Below, in pieces: positions 1-6,988 of a stretch of DNA of 8,795 bases. The DNA is from Acidobacteriota bacterium. Its GTDB lineage: Bacteria; Acidobacteriota; Terriglobia; Terriglobales; Acidobacteriaceae. Within the stretch, counting starts at the first letter, position 1; each line of letters begins with the position of its first letter. Location of the stretch: contig JAJZJJ010000087.1 of assembly GCA_021810175.1 (NCBI GenBank), positions 1 to 8,795 of the forward strand. The letters are read 5' to 3'. The notes under the pieces are model-generated. The model worked only from the letters and a program-made list of their open reading frames with translations. It searched no databases and was not told where the DNA came from. The translations under genes and the position numbers were made by a program.

Positions 1-1
1 C

Positions 2-535
2 GTCTTCCTGGATCTCAAACTCCACGACATCCCCAACACCGTCGCCGGAGCCGTCCGCACTGCCTCGGCTGCTGGAGCAAAGCTCCTCACCCTCCACGCT
101 AGCGGAGGCCCGGCCATGCTCGAAGCTGCCGCAGCCGCAGCCTCCGGCCTTTCCGGACCGCCTCAACTTCTCGCCGTTACCGTATTGACCAGTATGGACT
201 TAGCGCAACTCAACGCCGTCGGGGTTCCCGATCTTCCCGCCGCCCAGGTCGCTCGCCTCGCTTCCGTGGCATGGAACTCCGGCATTCGAGGCTTTGTCTG
301 CAGCGCCGAAGAACTTGCCTCCACCCGCGCGTCCTTCCCTGAATCCACCCTCGTCATCCCCGGCATCCGCCCCGCCGGAGCCGCCATCGGCGACCAGAAG
401 CGTGTCGCAACACCCGCATCGGCCATCGCTGCCGGGGCTGACTTCCTCGTCGTTGGCCGTCCCATCGCCCAGGCCACCGATCCGGCTGCTGCCGCCGCCG
501 CCATCCTCGACGACATCGCCTCCGCCACTCGCTGA
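2..535 (+). CDS. pyrF: Orotidine-5'-phosphate decarboxylase, 5' end missing
   Basis: This enzyme decarboxylates orotidine monophosphate to UMP, the last step of de novo pyrimidine synthesis, in the cytoplasm. The visible 177 codons run open from the window edge to the TGA at 533-535. The signature [11 protein letters not shown] lies at fragment residues 4-14 and carries the catalytic Lys6 and Asp9 of the family's K-D charged network. The phosphate-binding end is intact: PGIRP at 120-124, a GDQKR segment just after it, and GRPI at 152-155, whose Arg contacts the substrate phosphate. Full-length relatives have about 230-240 residues, so about 60 N-terminal residues lie to the left. An internal ATG at 116 is not the start, because the signature precedes it. 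Wobble positions are dominated by C. A hairpin terminator begins 34 bases after the stop. The assignment is secure; only the start is unseen. Confidence 0.96.
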   Translation, partial: VFLDLKLHDIPNTVAGAVRTASAAGAKLLTLHASGGPAMLEAAAAAASGLSGPPQLLAVTVLTSMDLAQLNAVGVPDLPAAQVARLASVAWNSGIRGFVCSAEELASTRASFPESTLVIPGIRPAGAAIGDQKRVATPASAIAAGADFLVVGRPIAQATDPAAAAAAILDDIASATR

Positions 536-569
536 TCGCGAGCGCCCCGCAGAAGCCGTCTCCAGAAAC

Positions 570-599
570 AGAAATGCCCGGCCGAAACCGGGCATTTCT
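570..599. terminator. Hairpin terminator shared by pyrF and the convergent small gene
   Basis: Positions 570-581 and 588-599 form a perfect 12-bp stem around a six-base loop (CCGAAA). The stem has a GC-rich core (GCCCGG/CCGGGC) and an A/T outer end. On the + strand it runs into TTTCTTCTT, a loose U tract. On the - strand the outer stem gives ATTTCTGTTTC, a weaker one. It sits between two convergent stop codons (535 and 621), so it probably serves both genes. Confidence 0.85.
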
Positions 600-620
600 T
601 CTTGAGACTTCTTTGCGCTC

Positions 621-800
621 TTAGAGCTTCTCGTAAAATTCGCAGGCCGAGCAGGAAATGTACACACCACCCGGAATCCCGCGCTCACGGTCCTTCACGC
701 GCTTCACAATCCGGGTCGGCTTCGAGCACTTCGGACAATCCGTGCTCTTCGTCGTGTCCATCACCTTCTTACGGTCTGCGGTCTTGGCAATCTTGGCCAT
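621..800 (-). CDS. Small basic zinc-ribbon protein, function unknown
   Basis: This 59-codon gene is easily missed because of its size. The protein begins MAKIAKTADRKK, is rich in Lys and Arg, and has two CxxC knuckles: CPKC at 22-25 and CSAC at 50-53. The 24-residue loop between them includes GIPGGVYIS. The pattern is that of a zinc ribbon, broadly like the small ribbons at the C-terminus of topoisomerase I, and it ends shortly after in FYEKL. An AGGAGA ribosome site lies 8 bases before the ATG (809-814 on the + strand), which fixes the start. It is convergent with pyrF and lies 209 bases downstream of the dnaE-accA-protease cluster on the same strand. A weak -10-like TAAACT (943-948) is the only promoter hint, without a good -35. 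A nucleic-acid or ribosome-associated role is possible, but nothing here proves it. Confidence 0.85.
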   Translation of the reverse strand: MAKIAKTADRKKVMDTTKSTDCPKCSKPTRIVKRVKDRERGIPGGVYISCSACEFYEKL

Positions 801-808
801 AACAAATC

Positions 809-814
809 TCTCCT
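809..814 (-). promoter_or_regulatory. Ribosome binding site of the zinc-ribbon gene
   Basis: AGGAGA on the - strand, 8 bases before the ATG at 800. It is one of only two textbook Shine-Dalgarno sites in the window and supports this short frame being translated. Confidence 0.8.
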
Positions 815-843
815 AACAGAAACTGGACGCAATCTCTGCGCGG

Positions 844-875
844 CCTTGCCCTTCGGGCAGGCTCAGAACAGCCTG
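844..875. repeat. Possible dispersed REP-like double hairpin
   Basis: Two small inverted repeats lie back to back. TGCCC/GGGCA (847-851 with 855-859) has a three-base TTC loop, and CAGGCT/AGCCTG (858-863 with 870-875) has a six-base loop. The core CCCTTCGGGCAGGCTCAG resembles a short intergenic repeat that I recall from many unrelated bacterial genomes. It lies in the presumed leader region of the zinc-ribbon gene. Only one copy is in the window, so repeat status cannot be shown here. Confidence 0.4.
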
Positions 876-1009
876 GATTCTTCTGGATTTCGCCTGAGAT
901 GAGCAGGGTTCGCCCGGGAAGAACGACAGTTTCGCTTCCGTAAGTTTACACGAAGCCGGCCCGGCAACACAGCACCGAAACCGCCCTGTTCCCAGTGAAA
1001 CCCACTCCC

Positions 1010-2266
1010 TTACGGCTCGTTCTTTTCATCCGGCGCCTGCCCCGGAACCGGCCCAGGCTCACCCGCCTGTCCCCCGCGTTCTTCGCCCGTCTTTGGCGCC
1101 GCTTCCGCGGCGTCGGCCACATGACCCTCCGGCACGCTCGCCGCCGTTGGCTCGGCTGTCTCCCCGTCGGTTGGCTGCCCTACAACCCCGGCATCGGCCT
1201 GCACCGGAACGCTTCGTCCCGGCTCCCAGGTATGGCTCGCACCCTCTGCGGGCGGCATCGTCCGCGGCGTCACTGTATTCGGTACTCCGCCGATCTGCAC
1301 CAGCGCAGGCTGCGCGGGAGCTGTCGTCCCCATCGCTGCCTCGTGCTGGCGTCGTGCCAGCGCATCAAGGTCCACCGGAATCCCTCCCGGCACGACCACC
1401 GGCTGCGCATACTTGTAGCTCAGGTCTCGCGTCACCACCATCATCACAATCAGCAACGCCAGCAGCACTAGGATCGCAATCGCTCCGCCCTCCGGGCCGT
1501 ATCCGTCACCCGTCAGCCAGATCGGCCCCCACGTATCTGACCGGATCAGCGGCGAAAACTGTGTCAGCCCGCTGATCGGCAGCCCGAATAGAATCCCCAT
1601 CGTCGCATTCCATGCGAAGTGGAGACCGAATCCCACCCACAGAGCCCGCGTCCGCAGATAGGCCAACGCCAGCAGCCAACCCGCCAGCACCGTCGTCAGC
1701 ATGCTCGCCGCGGAGGCGTCAGGATTCCCCACATGAATCAACCCGAACGCGAACGCCGCCAGAAAAGTTGCCGTCACCGGTCCGGTCGCATCAATCAACC
1801 GTTGGAAAGGATACCCACGAAACGCCACCTCTTCGGCCAGCGCCGCCGCGGCCAGCGTCGCAATGTCCAGAAACATCCGGCCAAAATGAGACCAGCTCCA
1901 CAGCCAGGAGACATACAGCCCACCGGCCAGCGCAATCGGGAGCACACAGGCCACCATGCCGCCCCAGCCCATCGCCGCGCCCAGCCCAATCTCGCGTCCC
2001 CATCCATCCCGTCGGCCCAGGCCCATCGCCCGCACCGGATGCTGCTGGCGCTCGCTCATGTATCCCATCGCAGCGTAGCCAATAATCAGCAAAAACAGCA
2101 GGAATACTCGATACAGCAGTTCTTCCCATGCGCCGCTCGCCAGTCCGCTTGCCGAGGTGGCTGCCAGCCTCTCGGCCAGCAAATAGTAAACCACGGCAAT
2201 CACAACCCAGCCCATCGCCCGCAGACGGTCAAACATACTCACATGCATCTCCGCAGAGGCAGTCAT
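1010..2266 (-). CDS. CPBP-family intramembrane metalloprotease with long disordered C-terminal tail
   Basis: A membrane protein of 418 residues related to CAAX prenyl proteases and bacteriocin-processing proteins (CPBP/Abi family). Substrate unknown. All active-site motifs are present: EExxxR at 145-150 (EEVAFR), the first His at 178 (FGLIH) and HxxxN at 216-220 (HFAWN). Hydrophobic segments are clear near 18-34, 51-69, 94-116, 133-145, 163-178, 187-204 and 260-278. From about 281 to the end the chain has no membrane segment and is rich in Pro, Ala, Glu, Gly and Thr, so the last ~115-135 residues are probably disordered. The first ATG (2266) lies 9 bases after the accA stop, suggesting cotranscription and coupling. 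It lacks a ribosome site. Met7 (2248) and Met11 (2236) are alternatives; a GGAG abuts Met7 and lies 12 bases before Met11. The family is secure, the exact start is not. Confidence 0.88.
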   Translation of the reverse strand: MTASAEMHVSMFDRLRAMGWVVIAVVYYLLAERLAATSASGLASGAWEELLYRVFLLFLLIIGYAAMGYMSERQQHPVRAMGLGRRDGWGREIGLGAAMGWGGMVACVLPIALAGGLYVSWLWSWSHFGRMFLDIATLAAAALAEEVAFRGYPFQRLIDATGPVTATFLAAFAFGLIHVGNPDASAASMLTTVLAGWLLALAYLRTRALWVGFGLHFAWNATMGILFGLPISGLTQFSPLIRSDTWGPIWLTGDGYGPEGGAIAILVLLALLIVMMVVTRDLSYKYAQPVVVPGGIPVDLDALARRQHEAAMGTTAPAQPALVQIGGVPNTVTPRTMPPAEGASHTWEPGRSVPVQADAGVVGQPTDGETAEPTAASVPEGHVADAAEAAPKTGEERGGQAGEPGPVPGQAPDEKNEP

Positions 2267-2275
2267 CGGATAAGG

Positions 2276-3124
2276 TTATTCGGCAGTATAAAACTGGGCG
2301 ATATTCCGAAACTTCTCGTACCGCCGCTGCAGAAGCTCTTCCACCGGGAGCGCCTTTAGTTCTTCCAAATGTAGATGCAGCCTCTCGGCCAGCAGTCGGG
2401 CAGCCTCACCCGGATTGGTATGCGCGCCGCCCTCCGGTTCCGGAACAACATCGTCGAGGCACTTCACCGATTTCACCCCGTCGGCCGTCGCCTTCAGCGC
2501 CGCCGCAGCCTGCGCACGCTTGGAAGCATCACGCCACATGATGGACGCACACGCTTCCGGCGAAATTACCGAGTAGATCGCCTTTTCCAGCATCAGCACC
2601 CGATCCGTGACTGCCAGCGCCAGCGCTCCGCCCGAGCCGCCTTCGCCCGTAATCGTCGCAATCGTCGGAATCCGCAGCCGCGACATCTCCAGCAGATTGC
2701 GCGCTATGGCTTCAGCCTGCCCTCGCTCTTCCGCGCCCAGTCCCGGATTCGCGCCCATCAGGTCGATGAACGTCAGCACCGGACGCCCGAATTTCTCTGC
2801 CAGCTTCATCGCCCGCAGCGCCTTCCGATAACCCTCCGGATCAGGCATCCCGAACTTCCGATGCACTTTTTCCTTCGTCGAGCGGCCCTTGAGGTTGGCA
2901 ATCACCATCACCTCTTCGCCGTCCAAACGCGCCATCGCGCAAAACATCGCCGGATCGTCCCCAAACGCACGGTCGCCGTAAATCTGGCTCACGTCCGTGA
3001 ACATCCGCTCGATAAATGCCAGCGGATCAGGCCTTTGCGGATGCCGCGCCAGTTCCGTCTTGACCCATGCCTCAGGAACCGGCTCTTGTACCACCGCGGG
3101 ATTCGTCGCTGTTGGTTCGCTCAT
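2276..3124 (-). CDS. accA: Acetyl-CoA carboxylase carboxyltransferase subunit alpha
   Basis: AccA pairs with AccD to move the carboxyl group from carboxybiotin to acetyl-CoA, giving malonyl-CoA for fatty-acid synthesis. Counting from the ATG at 3124 (282 codons), recognisable segments are LARHPQRPDPL near 25-35, GMPDPEGYRKALR near 92-104, GAEERGQ at 130-136, the oxyanion-type loop GEGGSGGA at 160-167, YSVISPE at 184-190 and PEPEGGAH at 228-235. Two things differ from textbook AccA. The helical N-terminal lead of about 40 residues seen in the E. coli and B. subtilis proteins is absent. The usual DTPGAYPG is DLMGANPG here (121-128), and SPEGCAS is SPEACAS. A GTG at 3133 would add three residues. 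I prefer the ATG, though its GGGAG lies only 2 bases away. The gene follows dnaE by 58 bases. accD is not in the window. Confidence 0.95.
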   Translation of the reverse strand: MSEPTATNPAVVQEPVPEAWVKTELARHPQRPDPLAFIERMFTDVSQIYGDRAFGDDPAMFCAMARLDGEEVMVIANLKGRSTKEKVHRKFGMPDPEGYRKALRAMKLAEKFGRPVLTFIDLMGANPGLGAEERGQAEAIARNLLEMSRLRIPTIATITGEGGSGGALALAVTDRVLMLEKAIYSVISPEACASIMWRDASKRAQAAAALKATADGVKSVKCLDDVVPEPEGGAHTNPGEAARLLAERLHLHLEELKALPVEELLQRRYEKFRNIAQFYTAE

Positions 3125-3182
3125 AACTCCCACTGATTGTAAAAGAATTGCCTGCCCGCCCGCTGCCCCGTCACCCCGATCC

Positions 3183-6100
3183 TCAATCCAGCGCCTGCAC
3201 CATCCCGCGCCCCAGCAGCGCCTCGGCCCGCTCGATAAAAGCTCGGTCCGCCGTCACGGCAAACCCCTCTGCCGGCTCCAGCACCACGCAAAACTCGCCC
3301 TTCTTTTCCAGGTTCAGCATCAGCCGCCCCGGTCCGGGAGCTCCGGCAATCAGTTCCTTCAGCTCGGCCAGTCCTGCTTCGCCCACCCGGTCCAGCGGAA
3401 TCTTGATCCGCACATTTCCCGGCAGCTTCACCTTCACATCGTCCAGCGGCTGAATCGAAGACAGCGCAAGCTTTGGCGCGGCATCTTCTTCCGCCCGCAA
3501 CTGCCCCCTCACCACCACCGGAGCCTCAATCTTCAGCGAGTCCGCCAGGCGCTCGTAATCCCTCGGGAAGCAGATCAGGTCAATCTTTCCCGTCGCGTCC
3601 TCCAGCCCCGCCTGCGCATACAACTCGCCGGACCGCTTGGACTTCGCCACCTTCAGCCCGGTAATCATGCCCGCAACGGCAATCTCGTTTTCCGCCGCCT
3701 GCCCGCGCCGCCCGCTTGAAGGGGCCGGCTTCGTCTCCAGCGCCGCCGCTACATCCATCACGCTGGGCAGATTCCGCAGCTTCTCCGCGTACCGGTCCAG
3801 CGGATGACCCGAAACAAAGAACCCCAGCACTTCCTTCTCAGCCTGCAGCCGTACGCTTTCCTCCCAGTCCGGAACCTGTGGCAGATCGTCCGCCTTCGCC
3901 GCCGCCTCCGGCTGCGCATCAAATATTCCGAACAGCCCCGCCTGTCCCGCTGCCTCGTCGCGCTGCGCCTTCTGCGCCCGCTCCATCGCCTTGTCCACTG
4001 CCGCCATCAACTGCCCGCGCGTCCCAAACGAATCCAGCGCGCCGGCCTTGATCAGCGATTCCAGCACCCGCTTGTTCATCAGCCGAAGATCTACCTTCTC
4101 GCAGAACTCCCAGAAACTCGCAAAGTTGCGGCCCTCCTTATTGAGTTCCTCTCGCGCCTGCAGAATCGAGTCAATCGCATTCCGCCCCACGTTCTTGATC
4201 GCCGTCAGCCCAAACCGGATCGACTTCCCGTGCGGCGTAAAGTCCGCATCGCTGAACAGCACATCCGGCGCCTCGACCGGAATCCCGATCTCCTTGCACT
4301 CCTGGATGTACTTCACCACGTTGTCCGGCTTCGAAATTTCCGATGTCAGCAGTGCCGCCATGAACTCCACCGGATAATGCGTCTTCAGATATGCAGTCTG
4401 ATACGCCACCCACGCATAGGCTGCCGAGTGCGACTTGTTGAAGCCGTAGCCGGAGAACTTCGCCATCTGCTCGAAGATCTCTTCCACCGGCGCCTTGGCA
4501 TGACCCAGTGCCGCCGCTCCGCTTACAAAGCGCTCGCGCTGCTCGGCCATCGCCTCTGCGTTCTTTTTTCCCATTGCGCGCCGCAGCAGATCGGCTTCGC
4601 CCAGCGAGTAGCTGGCCAGCACGTTCGCGATCCGCATCACCTGTTCCTGGTACACGATCACGCCCAGCGAGTCCTTCAGGATCCCTTCCAGCGCCGGCAG
4701 CAGATACTCCACCTTCTTGCGCCCCCATTTGCGCTCGATGAAGTCGTCGATCATATCCATCGGGCCCGGCCGGTAGAGCGCGTTCAACTGCGTCAATTCC
4801 TCCACCGTGTCCGGCTTGTAGCGCCGCAAAATATCCCGCATCCCCGGCGACTCAAACTGAAACACGCCGGAAGTGAGCGCCGTGTGAAAAACCTTCCTGA
4901 ACGTCTCCGGATCATCGATCGGAATTGCCTCGATATCCAGCTTCTCGCCACGCGTCTGCTCGATCAGCTTCACCGCGTCGGTGATCACCGTCAGCGTGGC
5001 CAGCCCCAGAAAATCCATCTTTAGCAGGCCCATCTTCTCGACGGCCTTCATGTCATACGCCGTGACGATTTCGTCGTTCTTGCTGCGGCTCACCGGAACC
5101 AGGTCCGCCAGCGGTCGCGGCGCAATCACCACTGCCGATGCATGCACGCCCGCGCCGCGCACCAGGCCCTCCAGCTTCTTCGCCGTGTCCACCAGTTCCC
5201 GCACCTGCGGATTGGTGTCATACGCATCCTGCAACTGCGGCGAATCCTTCAGCGCCTGATCAATCGTCACCCCCACCGTCGCCGGAATCATCTTCGCGAT
5301 CCGGTCCACTTCCCCATACGGCATATCCATGGCGCGCCCGCAGTCCTTGATCGCCGCCTTCGCCGCCATCGTATTGAACGTGATGATCTGCGCCACCTGC
5401 TCGCGCCCGTACTTCCGCGTCACATAATCGATCACCTCGCCGCGCCGGTTCATGCAGAAATCCACGTCGATATCCGGCATCGACACTCGCTCCGGATTCA
5501 AAAACCTCTCAAACAGAAGCACGTTCTGCATCGGATCGATGTTCGTGATCTCCATCGCGTACGCCACCAGCGATCCGGTCGCCGAACCACGCCCCGGCCC
5601 CACGGGAATCTCATGGTCCCGCGCATACTTGATGAAGTCCCACACGATCAGGAAATATCCCGAGTACTTCATCTGCTTGATGATCCCGATCTCGTACGCG
5701 AGCCGGGCCTCGTATTCCTCGCGCGTGGCCCGCTGAACGCCCCGCTCCTCCAGTTGCCGCACCGCTGTGTCGAAGCGCTTCCTCAAGCCCTCCCGGCACA
5801 CCTGCTCAAAGTAGCTGTCGATCGTATACCCCGCCGGCACCGCAAATTCCGGAAACGGATTCTCCACCTTGCTCAGCTTCAGCGAGCACCGCTCCGCAAA
5901 CTCCATCGTGCGGCTTACCACCTCCGGCGCATGGCTGAATAGCTTCTCCATCTCCGCCGCCGACTTCACATAAAACTGGTCTGAATCAAACTTGAACCGC
6001 TTCGGATCGTTGATCGACCCCGCCGTCTGCACGCATAGCAGCACGTCGTGCGCGTGATGATCGTCCTCGCACAGGTAGTGGCTGTCATTGGTCGCCACCA

Positions 6101-6698
6101 GCGGAATGCCAAGCTCCTTCTCCAGCTTGAACATGTCCGCGTGAATCTTCTTTTCCAGTTCCAGACCCTGATCCTGGATCTCCAGGAAGAAATTCCCCTT
6201 CCCGAAGATGTCCTGGTATTGCCCCGCCGTCGCCTTCGCCGCCTCGTAGTTGCCCGCCATCAGGTTCTGGCAAAATTCCCCCGCCAGACACCCCGAAAAA
6301 CCAACCAACCCTTCCGCGTGCTCGGCCAGGTACTTCTTGCTCACCCGCGGCTTGCGATAGAACCCATGCAGCGAGGCCTCCGAGGTCAGCCTTACCAGGT
6401 TCCGGTAACCCTCCTCGTTCTCCGCCAGCACCAGCAGGTGGTTGTAGTCATCCCCTTGCGGATCATCCCTGTGATCCTCCTTTTGGCAGATGTATAACTC
6501 GCAGCCCAATATCGGCTTCACACCGCGCTTCTTCGCCGCCTCAAAAAAGTGCACCGCGCCGTAAATGTTGCCGTGATCGGTAATCGCAACGGCCTTCTGG
6601 CCAATATCGGCCACGCGGTTGACCAGCTTCTCGACGTCACAGGCGCCATCCAGCAGGGAGTAATCGGTATGCAGGTGCAGGTGGGTAAACTCAGCCAT
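3183..6698 (-). CDS. dnaE: DNA polymerase III subunit alpha (replicative polymerase, DnaE type)
   Basis: This is the catalytic subunit that copies the chromosome. Its 1171 residues compare with 1160 in E. coli. Domains in order: an N-terminal PHP domain (about 1-280) with HLH at 8-10, DHGN at 41-44, GCE at 65-67 and NDSH at 204-207; the palm, with GPGRGS at 367-372 and PDIDVDF at 408-414 carrying Asp409 and Asp411, and MDFLGL at 561-566 supplying the third catalytic Asp562; RPGPMD at 643-648; YQEQVM at 683-688; and GYGFNKSHSAAYA at 750-762. QAGLF at 919-923 matches the E. coli beta-clamp motif QADMF in position and context. An OB fold follows at about 1005-1085. The ATG at 6698 gives the canonical N-terminus. 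The gene probably heads an operon with accA and the CPBP protease, but only a weak GAG, 2-3 bases away, could act as ribosome site. Confidence 0.98.
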   Translation of the reverse strand: MAEFTHLHLHTDYSLLDGACDVEKLVNRVADIGQKAVAITDHGNIYGAVHFFEAAKKRGVKPILGCELYICQKEDHRDDPQGDDYNHLLVLAENEEGYRNLVRLTSEASLHGFYRKPRVSKKYLAEHAEGLVGFSGCLAGEFCQNLMAGNYEAAKATAGQYQDIFGKGNFFLEIQDQGLELEKKIHADMFKLEKELGIPLVATNDSHYLCEDDHHAHDVLLCVQTAGSINDPKRFKFDSDQFYVKSAAEMEKLFSHAPEVVSRTMEFAERCSLKLSKVENPFPEFAVPAGYTIDSYFEQVCREGLRKRFDTAVRQLEERGVQRATREEYEARLAYEIGIIKQMKYSGYFLIVWDFIKYARDHEIPVGPGRGSATGSLVAYAMEITNIDPMQNVLLFERFLNPERVSMPDIDVDFCMNRRGEVIDYVTRKYGREQVAQIITFNTMAAKAAIKDCGRAMDMPYGEVDRIAKMIPATVGVTIDQALKDSPQLQDAYDTNPQVRELVDTAKKLEGLVRGAGVHASAVVIAPRPLADLVPVSRSKNDEIVTAYDMKAVEKMGLLKMDFLGLATLTVITDAVKLIEQTRGEKLDIEAIPIDDPETFRKVFHTALTSGVFQFESPGMRDILRRYKPDTVEELTQLNALYRPGPMDMIDDFIERKWGRKKVEYLLPALEGILKDSLGVIVYQEQVMRIANVLASYSLGEADLLRRAMGKKNAEAMAEQRERFVSGAAALGHAKAPVEEIFEQMAKFSGYGFNKSHSAAYAWVAYQTAYLKTHYPVEFMAALLTSEISKPDNVVKYIQECKEIGIPVEAPDVLFSDADFTPHGKSIRFGLTAIKNVGRNAIDSILQAREELNKEGRNFASFWEFCEKVDLRLMNKRVLESLIKAGALDSFGTRGQLMAAVDKAMERAQKAQRDEAAGQAGLFGIFDAQPEAAAKADDLPQVPDWEESVRLQAEKEVLGFFVSGHPLDRYAEKLRNLPSVMDVAAALETKPAPSSGRRGQAAENEIAVAGMITGLKVAKSKRSGELYAQAGLEDATGKIDLICFPRDYERLADSLKIEAPVVVRGQLRAEEDAAPKLALSSIQPLDDVKVKLPGNVRIKIPLDRVGEAGLAELKELIAGAPGPGRLMLNLEKKGEFCVVLEPAEGFAVTADRAFIERAEALLGRGMVQALD

Positions 6699-6706
6699 AA
6701 CTCACT

Positions 6707-6712
6707 ATTCTA
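6707..6712 (-). promoter_or_regulatory. Candidate -10 box just upstream of dnaE
   Basis: The - strand reads TAGAAT, five of six bases matching TATAAT and ending 8 bases before the dnaE ATG. Transcription starting about 7 bases after the box would give an mRNA with almost no leader, which fits the poor ribosome site. No convincing -35 hexamer was found 16-18 bases further upstream, so this is tentative. Confidence 0.35.
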
Positions 6713-6974
6713 GGCCCCGCCCCAACGCCCAGTTCCATCCCTCCAGCACCCTCCCCTTGTTGAAAACTCGGCCCTGCCCGCCCATCACGGAACCGTCCGG
6801 GGCGCCACCGGTTTGCTTTCCGTCTCCGTAACGCGCCATCACATGGGTGCTTGTTTCCATCCCCCTGCGCTTCGACACGAGGGAGAACAGTACCGCACCA
6901 TCGATTGAGCCTTATTGCCGATCACATTTTCTAATTGGACGCGATAAGTCACTCCGACTGAGACTGGGATCAAT

Positions 6975-6980
6975 AGGAGA
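6975..6980 (+). promoter_or_regulatory. Ribosome binding site of the secreted-protein gene
   Basis: AGGAGA lies 8 bases before the ATG at 6989, in good position. It selects this start over any other. Confidence 0.85.
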
Positions 6981-6988
6981 AGTAAGAC

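Larger units (their letters stand above)
6699..6988. other. Divergent intergenic region between dnaE and the secreted-protein gene
   Basis: These 290 bases must hold the promoters for dnaE (leftward) and the secreted-protein gene (rightward). The dnaE-proximal half is C-rich on the + strand. The half from about 6905 on is more AT-rich. For the rightward gene a weak candidate pair is TTGAGC (6905-6910) and TCTAAT (6930-6935), but the 19-base spacer is long. An imperfect bulged inverted repeat (AACCG at 6791-6795 with CGGTT at 6809-6813, flanked by ACGG and CCGT) is too weak to name. I see no RNA gene or coding frame with a plausible start. Confidence 0.5.

Noticed and set aside
200..688. - strand open frame across pyrF and its terminator
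   Set aside because: It runs through the pyrF signature region, the terminator hairpin and part of the zinc-ribbon gene. Gly/Ser-rich and without a ribosome site.
801..1009. Terminator for the dnaE-accA-protease cluster
   Set aside because: No stem followed by a T tract was found. The GCCGG/CCGGC palindrome near 956-966 leaves no room for a loop, so read-through into the zinc-ribbon gene cannot be excluded.
1619..2359. + strand open frame of 246 codons opposite the protease gene
   Set aside because: Composition dominated by Arg, Gln, Pro and His, and it overlaps two well-supported genes. Antisense shadow.
3804..5024. Long + strand open frame (406 codons) opposite dnaE
   Set aside because: It is antisense to the catalytic core of dnaE, is Arg/His/Leu-rich with no recognisable motif, and has no ribosome site. 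It is a by-product of GC-rich codon structure.
5142..5942. + strand open frame of 266 codons opposite dnaE
   Set aside because: His/Arg-rich antisense shadow of conserved polymerase sequence, without start signals.
6786..6823. Bulged inverted repeat in the dnaE upstream region as a terminator or operator
   Set aside because: Only five plus four paired bases with a five- to six-base bulge, no T tract, and no known operator resemblance.
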